Notes: generated from the letters alone by a model not told the origin. Positions 1 through 5,970 are shown, numbered from the stretch's first letter. The stretch is DNA of 6,575 nucleotides from Croceibacterium_A sp966112795 (GCA_966112795.1 CBHWED010000192.1:1-6575); one strand, 5' to 3'. A program made the numbers and translations.

Positions 1-957
1 ACCGGACGCAAGGGCGCGTGCTGCGCCGGCGACGACATCCGCGACGCGCGCGCGGTCGCCGACCGGCTCGGTTTCGCGCATTATGTGTTCGATCACGAAA
101 GCCGGTTCCGCGACGAGGTCGTCGAGCGCTTCGCCGACGATTACCTCGCCGGGCGCACGCCGATCCCGTGCATCCGCTGCAACATGGGGCCCAAGTTCAC
201 CGACTTGCTGCGCATGGCCAAGGAGCTCGGCGCCGACTGCCTCGCCACCGGGCACTACGTGCGCCGGGTCATCGGGCCGGCAGGCCCCGAGCTGCACCGT
301 GCGCTCGATCCGGCGCGCGACCAGTCGTACTTCCTTTACGGCACGACCGAGGAGCAGCTCGGCTTCCTGCGCTTCCCGCTCGGCGGCATGCCCAAGGCCG
401 AGGTGCGGCGCATCGCGGAAGGGTTCGGCCTCGCGGTCGCGGCCAAGCCCGACAGCCAGGACATCTGCTTCGTGCCCGACGGCGATTACGCGAAGATCGT
501 CCGCTCGGTGCGGCCCGAAGGCGCCCGGCCCGGGCGAATCGTCCATGCCGAGAGCGGCGAGACGCTCGGCGAGCATGCCGGGGTGATCCACTACACGGTC
601 GGCCAGCGCCGCGGGCTCGAGATCGGCGGGCAGCCGGAGCCGCTCTACGTGGTCGGGATCGATGCCGCAGCGGCCGAGGTCCGGGTCGGCCCGAAACGGC
701 TGCTCGCGGTCGGCGCGGCCACGATCGCCGAAACCAACCGCATCGGGCCGTTGCCCGACGTGCCGCTGACCGCCAAGGTCCGCTCGATGGCGAAGCCGGT
801 GCCGGTCAGGCTCGAGGGCCCGCTCGGCGAGGGCATGGAGACGCGGATCCGCTTCGCCGAGCCCGAATACGGCGTCGCCCCGGGCCAGGCGGCGGTGCTC
901 TATGCCGGCGAGCGCGTGGTCGGCGGCGGGTGGATCGAGGCGACCGAAGCCGCCTAG
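1..957 (+). CDS. mnmA: tRNA-specific 2-thiouridylase MnmA, 5'-truncated by window edge
   Basis: Cytoplasmic enzyme that uses ATP and persulfide sulfur to make 2-thiouridine at the wobble U34 of Lys, Glu and Gln tRNAs. The frame is open from base 1, leaving 318 residues before TAG at 955-957. The missing N-terminus should carry the SGGxDS ATP-pyrophosphatase loop. Visible family signatures are the CCAGDD segment near the fragment start, GRTPIPCIRCN with the first catalytic Cys at fragment residue 60 (bases 178-180), ATGHYVR, DQSYFLYG, and DSQDICFVPDGDY with the second catalytic Cys at residue 156 (bases 466-468). The C-terminal half has the GQRRGL and YVVGID motifs of the tRNA-binding and beta-barrel domains. 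Both catalytic cysteines are present, so the enzyme looks functional. The extra Cys at residue 57 (PCIRC) is, as far as I recall, common in this lineage. The gene ends convergently against the next one, sharing CTAG. Confidence 0.96.
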   Translation, partial: TGRKGACCAGDDIRDARAVADRLGFAHYVFDHESRFRDEVVERFADDYLAGRTPIPCIRCNMGPKFTDLLRMAKELGADCLATGHYVRRVIGPAGPELHRALDPARDQSYFLYGTTEEQLGFLRFPLGGMPKAEVRRIAEGFGLAVAAKPDSQDICFVPDGDYAKIVRSVRPEGARPGRIVHAESGETLGEHAGVIHYTVGQRRGLEIGGQPEPLYVVGIDAAAAEVRVGPKRLLAVGAATIAETNRIGPLPDVPLTAKVRSMAKPVPVRLEGPLGEGMETRIRFAEPEYGVAPGQAAVLYAGERVVGGGWIEATEAA

Positions 958-1313
958 CTGTCCCACGGCTCGAGCAGGCAGCCGTAGCCTTCGCGATAGT
1001 GCGCGGTGGCGCTTGCCAGCAGCGGGACGCGCGCGGTGACGCTCTTGCTCTCGGGATCGTCGCTGAGGAACACCGCCTCCATGCCCGGCTCGAAGTCCTT
1101 CGCGCAGTCGCCGATCGGCCGCCCGGCGACGTAGCGGCACGAGCAGGCCATGCGTGCGCCGAACGCGGCGCCGGTCTCGGTGTAGCCGGCGATCGGCACG
1201 CGCCAGTACCAGGCCGCGGCGGCGCCGAGCACGACGACGAGGAGCAGTGCCCGCAGCCAGATGCGGCCGCCAAACTTGCGTTGGCCGAGTGTGCTTCGCT
1301 TTGCGGTTGCCAT
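954..1313 (-). CDS. Conserved-looking single-TM protein with four cysteines, function unknown
   Basis: Predicted 119-residue protein, family not identified. A basic N-terminus (residues 1-21, eight Arg/Lys) precedes one hydrophobic helix at about 18-37 (IWLRALLLVVVLGAAAAWYW). This predicts an inner-membrane anchor with the C-terminal domain in the periplasm. That domain has Cys57 and Cys59 (ACSCRY), Cys70 (GDC) and Cys112 (GYGC), four cysteines that could form two disulfides, and ends in EPWDS. I chose ATG at 1313 because the helix follows directly and the longer in-frame extension would run antisense into the hydrolase gene. No clear Shine-Dalgarno precedes it. The stop TAG (956-954) shares CTAG with the mnmA stop. 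It is divergent from the lipoprotein hydrolase with 31 bp between starts. I have a weak memory of similar proteins beside such hydrolases in sphingomonads, but could not check it. Confidence 0.8.
   Translation of the reverse strand: MATAKRSTLGQRKFGGRIWLRALLLVVVLGAAAAWYWRVPIAGYTETGAAFGARMACSCRYVAGRPIGDCAKDFEPGMEAVFLSDDPESKSVTARVPLLASATAHYREGYGCLLEPWDS
965..985. repeat. Short perfect inverted repeat just past the mnmA stop
   Basis: ACGGCT at 965-970 is the exact reverse complement of AGCCGT at 980-985, with a 9-base loop. It begins 8 bases after the mnmA stop and lies inside the C-terminal codons of the opposing gene. No T-run follows on the plus strand, so it is not a classical intrinsic terminator. 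It could still affect the 3' end of the mnmA transcript. A 6-bp repeat is easily found by chance in GC-rich coding DNA. Confidence 0.25.
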
Positions 1314-1325
1314 GACCCGATGCCT

Positions 1326-1333
1326 GGAGGAAG
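1326..1333 (+). promoter_or_regulatory. Ribosome binding site of the serine hydrolase gene (decides its start)
   Basis: GGAGGAAG lies 11 bases before ATG 1345. This is slightly long spacing but the only strong Shine-Dalgarno match in the region. It lies downstream of two other in-frame ATGs (1261 and 1312), so those cannot use it, which supports translation from 1345. Confidence 0.6.
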
Positions 1334-1344
1334 AAGCGGCGCCG

Positions 1345-2475
1345 ATGTCGCGCCGTGCCCTTCCTAGCTTCGCCGTCGCCCTGCTGCCAGCCCTGCTCGC
1401 AGCCGGTTGCAACGATGCCTCTCCCGCGCCCGAGCCGCCGCTGCCGCCGGGTGCGCTGCAGGCGGTCGTTGCCGAGCCCGGCGTCGACCGCGAGAAGCTC
1501 GCCCGCGCGGTCGACGCGCTGTTCACGGCCGAGGGGATCGGCGAGACCCGCGCGGTGGTGGTCATGCACAGCGGCGAGGTCGTCGCCGAGCGCTACGCCG
1601 AGGGTTACGGACGCGACACCCGGTTCATCGGCTGGTCGATGTCGAAGACGGTGACCGCGGTGATGATCGGCATGCTCGTCGCCGACGGCCGGCTGCATCT
1701 CGACCGCTCGCCGCCGATCCCGCGCTGGCAGCGCGCCGGCGACCCGCGCGGCGAGATCACGCTGCGCCAGCTGCTGCAGATGCGCGCGGGGCTGCAACAC
1801 AAGGAGAGCGCCGACCCGGTCTATACTTCGGCCGAGGTGCGGATGATGTTCCTCGACGGGCGCGACGACATGGCCGGGTGGGCCGAGGCGCAGCCGCTCG
1901 AGCACGAGCCCGGACGGCAGTTCGAGTATTCGACCCCGACGGCAATGATCCTGTCCGACGTGGTCGCGCGAGTGCTCGCGCCCGGCGGGAATTCCGCGCA
2001 ACGCCAGCAGGCGGCGAGCGAGTTCCTCCGCGCGCGGGTGGCCGTGCCGCTCGGGATGCCCTCGCTGACCGCCGAATATGATCGGGCGGGGACGATGATG
2101 GGCGGCAGCATGATCTGGGCCGATGCGCGCGACTGGGCGCGGTTCGGCGAGTTCCTGCGCCACAAGGGCTCGGTCAAAGGCGCGCAGATCGTCCCGCGCG
2201 GATGGATCGAGTTCATGACCACGCCGAGCCCGCGCGCGCCCGACTACGGCGCGATGACCTGGCTCAACCGCGATTCGGGCGGCGACCGGGCCATGCTGTT
2301 CGCCGACGAGGGGCCGGCGAGCCTGTTCGCGGCGATCGGCCACCTCGGACAATACGTGCTCGTCTCGCCGGGGCAGAAGCTGACCGTGGTGCGGCTCGGC
2401 AAGACCGACGAGGCCGAGCGCGGCGCGCTGGTCGAGGCGCTCGCCAAGATCGTCGCGCTCTACCCGGAGAGGTAG
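1345..2475 (+). CDS. Lipoprotein serine hydrolase, beta-lactamase / 6-aminohexanoate-dimer hydrolase type
   Basis: 376-residue predicted envelope hydrolase of the class C beta-lactamase-like (penicillin-binding fold) superfamily. Residues 1-22 are a lipoprotein signal: MSRR, a hydrophobic stretch, then LLAAGC with Cys22 as the lipidation site and Asn at +2, which would not favour inner-membrane retention. The catalytic SxxK is Ser98-Met-Ser-Lys101 in GWSMSKTVTAVM. The second motif is Tyr195-Ser-Thr where class C enzymes have YxN. The third region reads GHLGQYVLVSPGQ (His333-Leu-Gly335), matching the HxG variant of KTG found in the NylB/EstB-like branch. The substrate cannot be read from this; esters, amides, peptides and cyclic oligomers are all known in the superfamily. 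The start at 1345 is chosen over ATG 1261 or 1312 because of the signal peptide and the GGAGGAAG upstream. It is divergent from the four-cysteine membrane protein, and its last 16 bases overlap the opposing phzF-like gene. Confidence 0.9.
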   Translation: MSRRALPSFAVALLPALLAAGCNDASPAPEPPLPPGALQAVVAEPGVDREKLARAVDALFTAEGIGETRAVVVMHSGEVVAERYAEGYGRDTRFIGWSMSKTVTAVMIGMLVADGRLHLDRSPPIPRWQRAGDPRGEITLRQLLQMRAGLQHKESADPVYTSAEVRMMFLDGRDDMAGWAEAQPLEHEPGRQFEYSTPTAMILSDVVARVLAPGGNSAQRQQAASEFLRARVAVPLGMPSLTAEYDRAGTMMGGSMIWADARDWARFGEFLRHKGSVKGAQIVPRGWIEFMTTPSPRAPDYGAMTWLNRDSGGDRAMLFADEGPASLFAAIGHLGQYVLVSPGQKLTVVRLGKTDEAERGALVEALAKIVALYPER

Positions 2476-3266
2476 AAGGCTCCCTCGACGACCGTCGTGC
2501 AATGGCCGCCGAGCCAGACCTGCTCGCCTTCGAGCCGGCACGTAAGATCGCCGCCGCGCGCCGAAGCCTGGTGCGCGGTGAAGCTGCCGCGCCCGAGCCG
2601 CGCGGCCCAGATCGGGGCCAGCACGGCGTGCGCGGAGCCGGTCACGCTGTCCTCGTCGGTCCCCGCGCCGGGGACGAACACGCGGCTGACGATATCGGTC
2701 ACCGTTCCCGGCGCGGTGCAGATGAACTGATCGTCGCCGAGCCTGGCCAGGCCTCGTAAGTCGGGCGTGAGGCCGCGGACCTCGTCCTCGCTGGCGAACA
2801 GGAACACGTTGTAGCGGTCGCGAGAGCGCCAGACCTCGGACGGTGCGCCGCCGAGCAGCGCCACGGCCTCGGGCCAATCGCCGGGCTCGGTGGAAATGAC
2901 CGGCAGGGCGAGCTCGTAGACGCTACCTGGGCCGCGCCGAACCTCGATCGGGCCGGTGTGGCGCGGGCGCAAGGTGACCCGGCCGCCGCCGTCCCGGTCG
3001 AGCAGCGCGTGCCCGGCCGCCAGCGTGGCGTGGCCGCACAGGCGAATCTCGCGGGTGGGCGCGAACCAGCGCAGCTCGAAGTCGGCGTCACCGCTGGCGT
3101 CGGGCACGACGAAGGCGGTCGCCGCGAACAGGGTCTCGGCGGCGATCGCCTGGAGCACAGCATCGGGCAGCCATCGCTCGAGCAGCAGGACCGCGGCCGA
3201 ATTGCCCGCGAACGGCCGGCTGGCGAAGGCGTCGACGTGCCAGTAGGGCAGCGCGGTCCGGCTCAC
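2460..3266 (-). CDS. PhzF-family isomerase/epimerase-like protein, catalytic Glu replaced by Ala
   Basis: 268-residue member of the PhzF family (diaminopimelate-epimerase fold; PhzF itself isomerises a phenazine precursor, but most relatives have unknown substrates). N-terminal marks are YWHVDAFASRPFAGNSAAV; then LRWFAPTREIRLCGHATLAAGHAL and, in the second half, DEDSVTGSAHAVLAP, all classic PhzF motifs at the usual length. In this family the LSET/FAET motif carries the acid/base Glu (Glu45 in Pseudomonas PhzF). Here the aligned stretch is IAAETLFAATAFV, with Ala49 (GCG, bases 3122-3120) in that place. The remaining Glu44 aligns with the non-catalytic upstream Glu. The His of CGHAT and the Asp of EDSVTGSA are kept, though Pro of the usual DPVTG is Ser. 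The start is inferred as GTG 3266-3264, overlapping the transporter stop as GTGA; AAGGAG abuts it, which is unusually close. No phenazine genes are nearby. Confidence 0.9.
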   Translation of the reverse strand: MSRTALPYWHVDAFASRPFAGNSAAVLLLERWLPDAVLQAIAAETLFAATAFVVPDASGDADFELRWFAPTREIRLCGHATLAAGHALLDRDGGGRVTLRPRHTGPIEVRRGPGSVYELALPVISTEPGDWPEAVALLGGAPSEVWRSRDRYNVFLFASEDEVRGLTPDLRGLARLGDDQFICTAPGTVTDIVSRVFVPGAGTDEDSVTGSAHAVLAPIWAARLGRGSFTAHQASARGGDLTCRLEGEQVWLGGHCTTVVEGAFYLSG

Positions 3267-4198
3267 TCCTTCTCGCCCAGCATGTCGAACTGGTCGGCCT
3301 CGACCAGCGTGTTGCCGGGCTCGTCGACGTGGCCTTCGGGATCGATGTGGATCAGCAGCTCGAGGTCGGGGAATTCCGCGCACAAGTCGGCCTCGACGCG
3401 TTCGACGATGTCGTGCGCCTCGGCGACGGTCATGTGCGGGTCGAGGTCGACGTGGAACTGGGCGAAGTCGCGGTCGCCGCTCGTGCGCGTGCGCAAGTCG
3501 TGCAGGTGCTGCAGCTCGGGATGCCGCGCGGCGACCTCGACGAACCGCAGCCGTTTCTCCTCCGACCATTCGCGGTCCATCAGGTGGTCGATCGCCTCGG
3601 TCGAGGCGCGCCACGCGCCCCACAGCAGCCAGCCGGCGATGGCGAGGCCGAACAGCGGGTCGGCGCGCGCGAAGCCGAGATACTGGTCTAGCACCAGCGC
3701 GGCGATGACCCCGAGGTTGAGCAGCAGGTCGGACTTGTAGTGCACGTTGTCGGTGCGGATCGCGATCGAGCCGGTCCGGCGGATCACGTGGCGCTGCCAG
3801 GCGAGCAGCGCGAAAGTCGCGACGATCGCGACGAGCGAAACGCCGATCCCCTCGGCCGCGGCATCGGTACGGCCGCCCTCGAGCAGGCGGGTGACCGCGC
3901 TGAAGGCGATCCCGGCGGACGAAAGCACGATCAGGATGACCTGGAACATCGCCGCGAGCGCCTCGGCCTTGCCGTGGCCGAAGCGGTGGGTCTCGTCGGC
4001 CGGACGCGCGGCGATCCACACCCCGGCCAGCGTCACCAGGCTGGCGATCAGGTCGAGCGTGGTGTCGGCGAGGCTGCCGAGCATCGCGGTCGAGCCGGTG
4101 CGCCACGCGGCCCAGGTCTTGAGCGTGCCAAGGAACAGCGCCATCGCGATCGAGGCGAAGGCGGCGCTGCGGGTCAGGAAGGCGCGGTCGTCAGGCAT
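3263..4198 (-). CDS. Cation diffusion facilitator (FieF/YiiP-like) divalent metal efflux transporter
   Basis: 311-residue inner-membrane proton/metal antiporter, expected to export Zn2+, Fe2+ or similar ions. Six hydrophobic segments are followed by a cytoplasmic C-terminal domain. Metal-site residues fall at the same numbers as in E. coli YiiP: Asp45 and Asp49 (SLADTTLDL) with His153 and Asp157 (DNVHYKSD) form transport site A, and Asp68, His71 and His75 (DETHRFGH) form site B. In the C-terminal domain His232, His250, His263, His285 and Asp287 (HIDPEGH) match the binuclear dimer site with a two-residue shift. The DD-HD set fits Zn/Fe/Cd-type carriers; exact specificity is not readable. The ATG at 4198 gives a normal N-terminus, although I see no good Shine-Dalgarno before it. 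Its TGA stop overlaps the GTG of the PhzF-like gene, so the two are probably co-transcribed and translationally coupled. I see no metal-responsive operator. Confidence 0.95.
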   Translation of the reverse strand: MPDDRAFLTRSAAFASIAMALFLGTLKTWAAWRTGSTAMLGSLADTTLDLIASLVTLAGVWIAARPADETHRFGHGKAEALAAMFQVILIVLSSAGIAFSAVTRLLEGGRTDAAAEGIGVSLVAIVATFALLAWQRHVIRRTGSIAIRTDNVHYKSDLLLNLGVIAALVLDQYLGFARADPLFGLAIAGWLLWGAWRASTEAIDHLMDREWSEEKRLRFVEVAARHPELQHLHDLRTRTSGDRDFAQFHVDLDPHMTVAEAHDIVERVEADLCAEFPDLELLIHIDPEGHVDEPGNTLVEADQFDMLGEKE

Positions 4199-4284
4199 GT
4201 CGGGCCAAAGGTTAGCAAACTTTAGGCGGGATGAACTTTTTCGGTGGGCCTATTTTTCGTAAGCCACTGAAAATAATGAATATC
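4199..4284. other. AT-richer spacer between pdxH and the transporter gene
   Basis: This 86-bp gap follows the pdxH stop and precedes the transporter ATG on the minus strand. It is clearly AT-richer than the coding DNA around it, with runs of T and A. It must hold the transporter's leader and perhaps its promoter, but I find no convincing paired -35/-10. An imperfect hairpin at 4244-4267 pairs GTGG with CCAC, then C:G and TA with TA across one bulge and one mismatch, around a TTTTTCG loop. No U-tract follows on either strand, so I do not call a terminator. Confidence 0.45.
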
Positions 4285-4887
4285 CTATGGGTAGAGCAAG
4301 GTGCTGGTCCAGCCCTCGCCGGCGCGTGCGAACAGGCGACGCTCGTGCAGCCGGTGCGGCCGCGAGAGCCAGAACTCGATCCGTTCGGGCGCCAGGCGGA
4401 AGCCGGTCCAGTGCGGCGGACGCGGCACCGCGCCGTCGGGATGGACCGCGCGGATCGCCTCGACCCGGTCGAGGTAGGTCTTGCGCGATGCGAGCGGCCG
4501 CGACTGGTCCGAGGCGGCCGAGCCGAGCCGCGAATCCGGGTGGCGCGAGGCGAAATAGGCATCGGCCATCTCGCTGCTCACCTCTTCGAGCGGCCCTTCG
4601 AGACGCACTTGCCGGTGGAGCGACTTCCAGTGGAACAGGAGCGCCGCGCGCGGATTGGCGCCGATCTCGCCGCCCTTGCGGCTTTCGGCGTTGGTGTAGA
4701 ACACGAAGCCTTCCGGCCCGTGCTCCTTGAGCAGCACCATGCGCACCGAGGGCAGCCCGTCGGGCGTGGCCGTGGCCAGCGCCATGGCGTTCGGATCGTT
4801 CGGCTCGCTGAGCACGGCCTCAGCGAACCACGCTTCGAACAGCGCGAAAGGGTCGCCGTGGGGAATCGCGTCGCGGTCTGCTTCCAT
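4285..4887 (-). CDS. pdxH: Pyridoxamine/pyridoxine 5'-phosphate oxidase PdxH
   Basis: Cytoplasmic FMN-dependent oxidase of 200 residues that converts pyridoxine or pyridoxamine 5'-phosphate to pyridoxal 5'-phosphate, the last step of B6 synthesis and salvage. Family signatures run in order: MALATATPDGLPSVRMVLLK (34-53), FVFYTNAESRKGGEI (61-75), the FMN/phosphate segment LLFHWKSLHRQVRLEG (83-98), ASRHPDSRLGSAASDQSRPLAS (113-134), and the C-terminal WTGFRLAPERIEFW with RPHRLHERR (177-184), whose Arg and His match the substrate-binding pair of the E. coli enzyme. The protein ends in LLYP, as usual. It is slightly shorter than E. coli PdxH at the N-terminus. RLGSAASDQS departs from the usual GAWASDQS at the Trp. 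ATG 4887 is the first ATG after an in-frame TGA, and AGGA (4899-4896) sits 8 bases before it. Divergent from the J-protein gene, a neighbourhood I recall as common in alphaproteobacteria. Confidence 0.97.
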   Translation of the reverse strand: MEADRDAIPHGDPFALFEAWFAEAVLSEPNDPNAMALATATPDGLPSVRMVLLKEHGPEGFVFYTNAESRKGGEIGANPRAALLFHWKSLHRQVRLEGPLEEVSSEMADAYFASRHPDSRLGSAASDQSRPLASRKTYLDRVEAIRAVHPDGAVPRPPHWTGFRLAPERIEFWLSRPHRLHERRLFARAGEGWTSTLLYP

Positions 4888-4895
4888 GCGCGCGG

Positions 4896-4899
4896 TCCT
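4896..4899 (-). promoter_or_regulatory. Ribosome binding site of pdxH
   Basis: On the minus strand AGGA lies 8 bases before the ATG at 4887. An in-frame TGA lies further upstream in the spacer, so this site and the ATG together fix the pdxH start. Confidence 0.55.
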
Positions 4900-4968
4900 A
4901 TCGGCTCGTCATGGGGGTGGAAAGCCTCGCGCTTGCGTGGCGAGACTGTTCTGCCTAGCTAACACGCC

Positions 4969-5934
4969 ATGGCAGCCGATCCTTATGCAACCCTTGGCGT
5001 TTCCCGCGGCGCGAACGAGAAGGACATCAAGTCCGCCTACCGCAAGCTCGCCAAGGAGCTGCACCCGGACCGCAACAAGGACAATCCCAAGGCCGCCGAG
5101 CGCTTCTCGGACGTGACCAAGGCCTACGACCTGCTCAGCGACAAGGACAAGCGCGCGCGGTTCGACCGCGGCGAGATCGACGCCGACGGCAACCCGGCGA
5201 TGCCGTTCGGCGGCGGCGGCTTCCGCAGCGGCGGGTTCAACCCCGGTGCCGGCGGACGGCGGCCTTCGCCGAGCGACTTCGAGGGCTTCGGCACCGAGGA
5301 GATGGACCTCGGTGACATCTTCGAAGGACTGTTCGGCGGGCGCGCCGGGGGCGCGGGTGGGTTCGCCGGCGGCAGCAGCGGCTTCGGCAATGCCCGCCGC
5401 CAGGCACCGCCGCCGCGTGGCGCCAACGTCAGCTACCGGCTCAAGGTGCCGTTCGCCGACGCCGCGACGCTCAAACCGCAGCGCGTCGGCCTGTCGGACG
5501 GCTCGACCGTCGACCTCAAGCTGCCCGCGGGGGTCGAGGACGGCACCCAGATGCGGCTCAAGGGCAAGGGGCAGGCCGGCGCGGGCGGCACCGGCGATGC
5601 GCTGGTGACGATCGAGATCGAGCGCCACCCGTTCTTCGTCCGCGACGGCGACGACGTGCGGCTCGAGCTGCCGGTCACGCTCGACGAGGCGGTGCGCGGG
5701 GCCAAGGTCAAAGTGCCGACCGTCGATGGCGCTGTCATGCTGACGGTCGCGCCCGGCTCGGGCTCGGGCAAGATCCTGCGTCTCAAGGGCAAGGGTTTCT
5801 CGAAGAAGGGCGGCGGGCGCGGCGACCAGCTCGTCGCACTCGAGATCCAGTTGCCCGAGGACCTCGACGAGCTCGCCGGGCGGCTCGAAGGCTGGACCGA
5901 CGCCACGCCAGTGCGGAACCGGCTCGGCGTCTGA
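4969..5934 (+). CDS. DnaJ-type co-chaperone without zinc-finger domain (class B J-protein)
   Basis: 321-residue Hsp40-family protein that should stimulate the DnaK ATPase and deliver unfolded clients, in the cytoplasm. The J domain is at about 4-68: DPYATLGV, the basic helix II KSAYRKLAKELHPD with HPD at 32-34, and the end RARFDRG. A Gly/Phe-rich linker at about 78-145 includes DLGDIFEGLFGG (113-124), a helix-like motif seen in this class. Two C-terminal beta-sandwich domains follow, at about 152-221 (LPAGVEDGTQMRLKGKG) and 222-312 (HPFFVRDGDDVRLELPVTLDEAVRGA, then GKILRLKGKG). There are no CxxCxGxG repeats, so it is not canonical DnaJ but resembles CbpA in architecture. No Shine-Dalgarno is visible before ATG 4969. 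A BrkB-type gene follows 36 bases downstream on the same strand, suggesting co-transcription. Confidence 0.94.
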   Translation: MAADPYATLGVSRGANEKDIKSAYRKLAKELHPDRNKDNPKAAERFSDVTKAYDLLSDKDKRARFDRGEIDADGNPAMPFGGGGFRSGGFNPGAGGRRPSPSDFEGFGTEEMDLGDIFEGLFGGRAGGAGGFAGGSSGFGNARRQAPPPRGANVSYRLKVPFADAATLKPQRVGLSDGSTVDLKLPAGVEDGTQMRLKGKGQAGAGGTGDALVTIEIERHPFFVRDGDDVRLELPVTLDEAVRGAKVKVPTVDGAVMLTVAPGSGSGKILRLKGKGFSKKGGGRGDQLVALEIQLPEDLDELAGRLEGWTDATPVRNRLGV

Positions 5935-5957
5935 TCGATTGCCAGCAACAGGCGGCT

Positions 5958-5965
5958 AGGAAAGG
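5958..5965 (+). promoter_or_regulatory. Ribosome binding site of the YihY/BrkB-family gene
   Basis: AGGAAAGG lies 5 bases before ATG 5971, a good match to the anti-Shine-Dalgarno in the 36-base gap after the J-protein stop. It fixes the start of the downstream gene. Confidence 0.65.
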
Positions 5966-5970
5966 TCTCG

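Noticed and set aside
18..1367. 449-codon frame across mnmA and the four-cysteine gene
   Set aside because: The translation is dominated by Arg, Ala, Pro and Gly from out-of-frame GC-rich codons, and it overlaps a clearly real mnmA.
1314..1565. Upstream extension of the four-cysteine protein to an ATG at 1565 (203 residues)
   Set aside because: The extra 84 residues are antisense to the hydrolase signal peptide and N-terminus, are Ser/Ala/Arg-rich, and would bury the membrane anchor. The ATG at 1313 gives a normal membrane-protein N-terminus.
2460..3266. Phenazine biosynthesis locus suggested by the PhzF-like gene
   Set aside because: No other phz gene is in the window, the neighbours are unrelated, and the catalytic glutamate is missing. 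The family name alone does not support phenazine production.
3267..4106. An open frame that extends the PhzF-like protein upstream to an ATG at 4106, giving a 548-residue fusion-looking protein
   Set aside because: The extension reads the transporter gene in a different frame and yields Arg/Pro/Ala-rich low-complexity sequence with no domain. The transporter frame carries every expected metal-binding residue. It is a GC-rich shadow frame, not a fusion.
4231..4962. 243-codon plus-strand open frame running antisense through pdxH, beginning in the AT-rich spacer
   Set aside because: Its product is Arg/Glu/Ala-rich with no recognisable motif, while the opposite strand encodes a complete, well-conserved PdxH. 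The length reflects GC-rich codon bias on the other strand.
4909..5628. 239-codon minus-strand frame opposite the J-protein gene
   Set aside because: It has no domain signature, and its Ala/Val/Glu-rich product is what antisense reading of this GC-rich gene would give. The plus strand has the HPD motif and both C-terminal domains.
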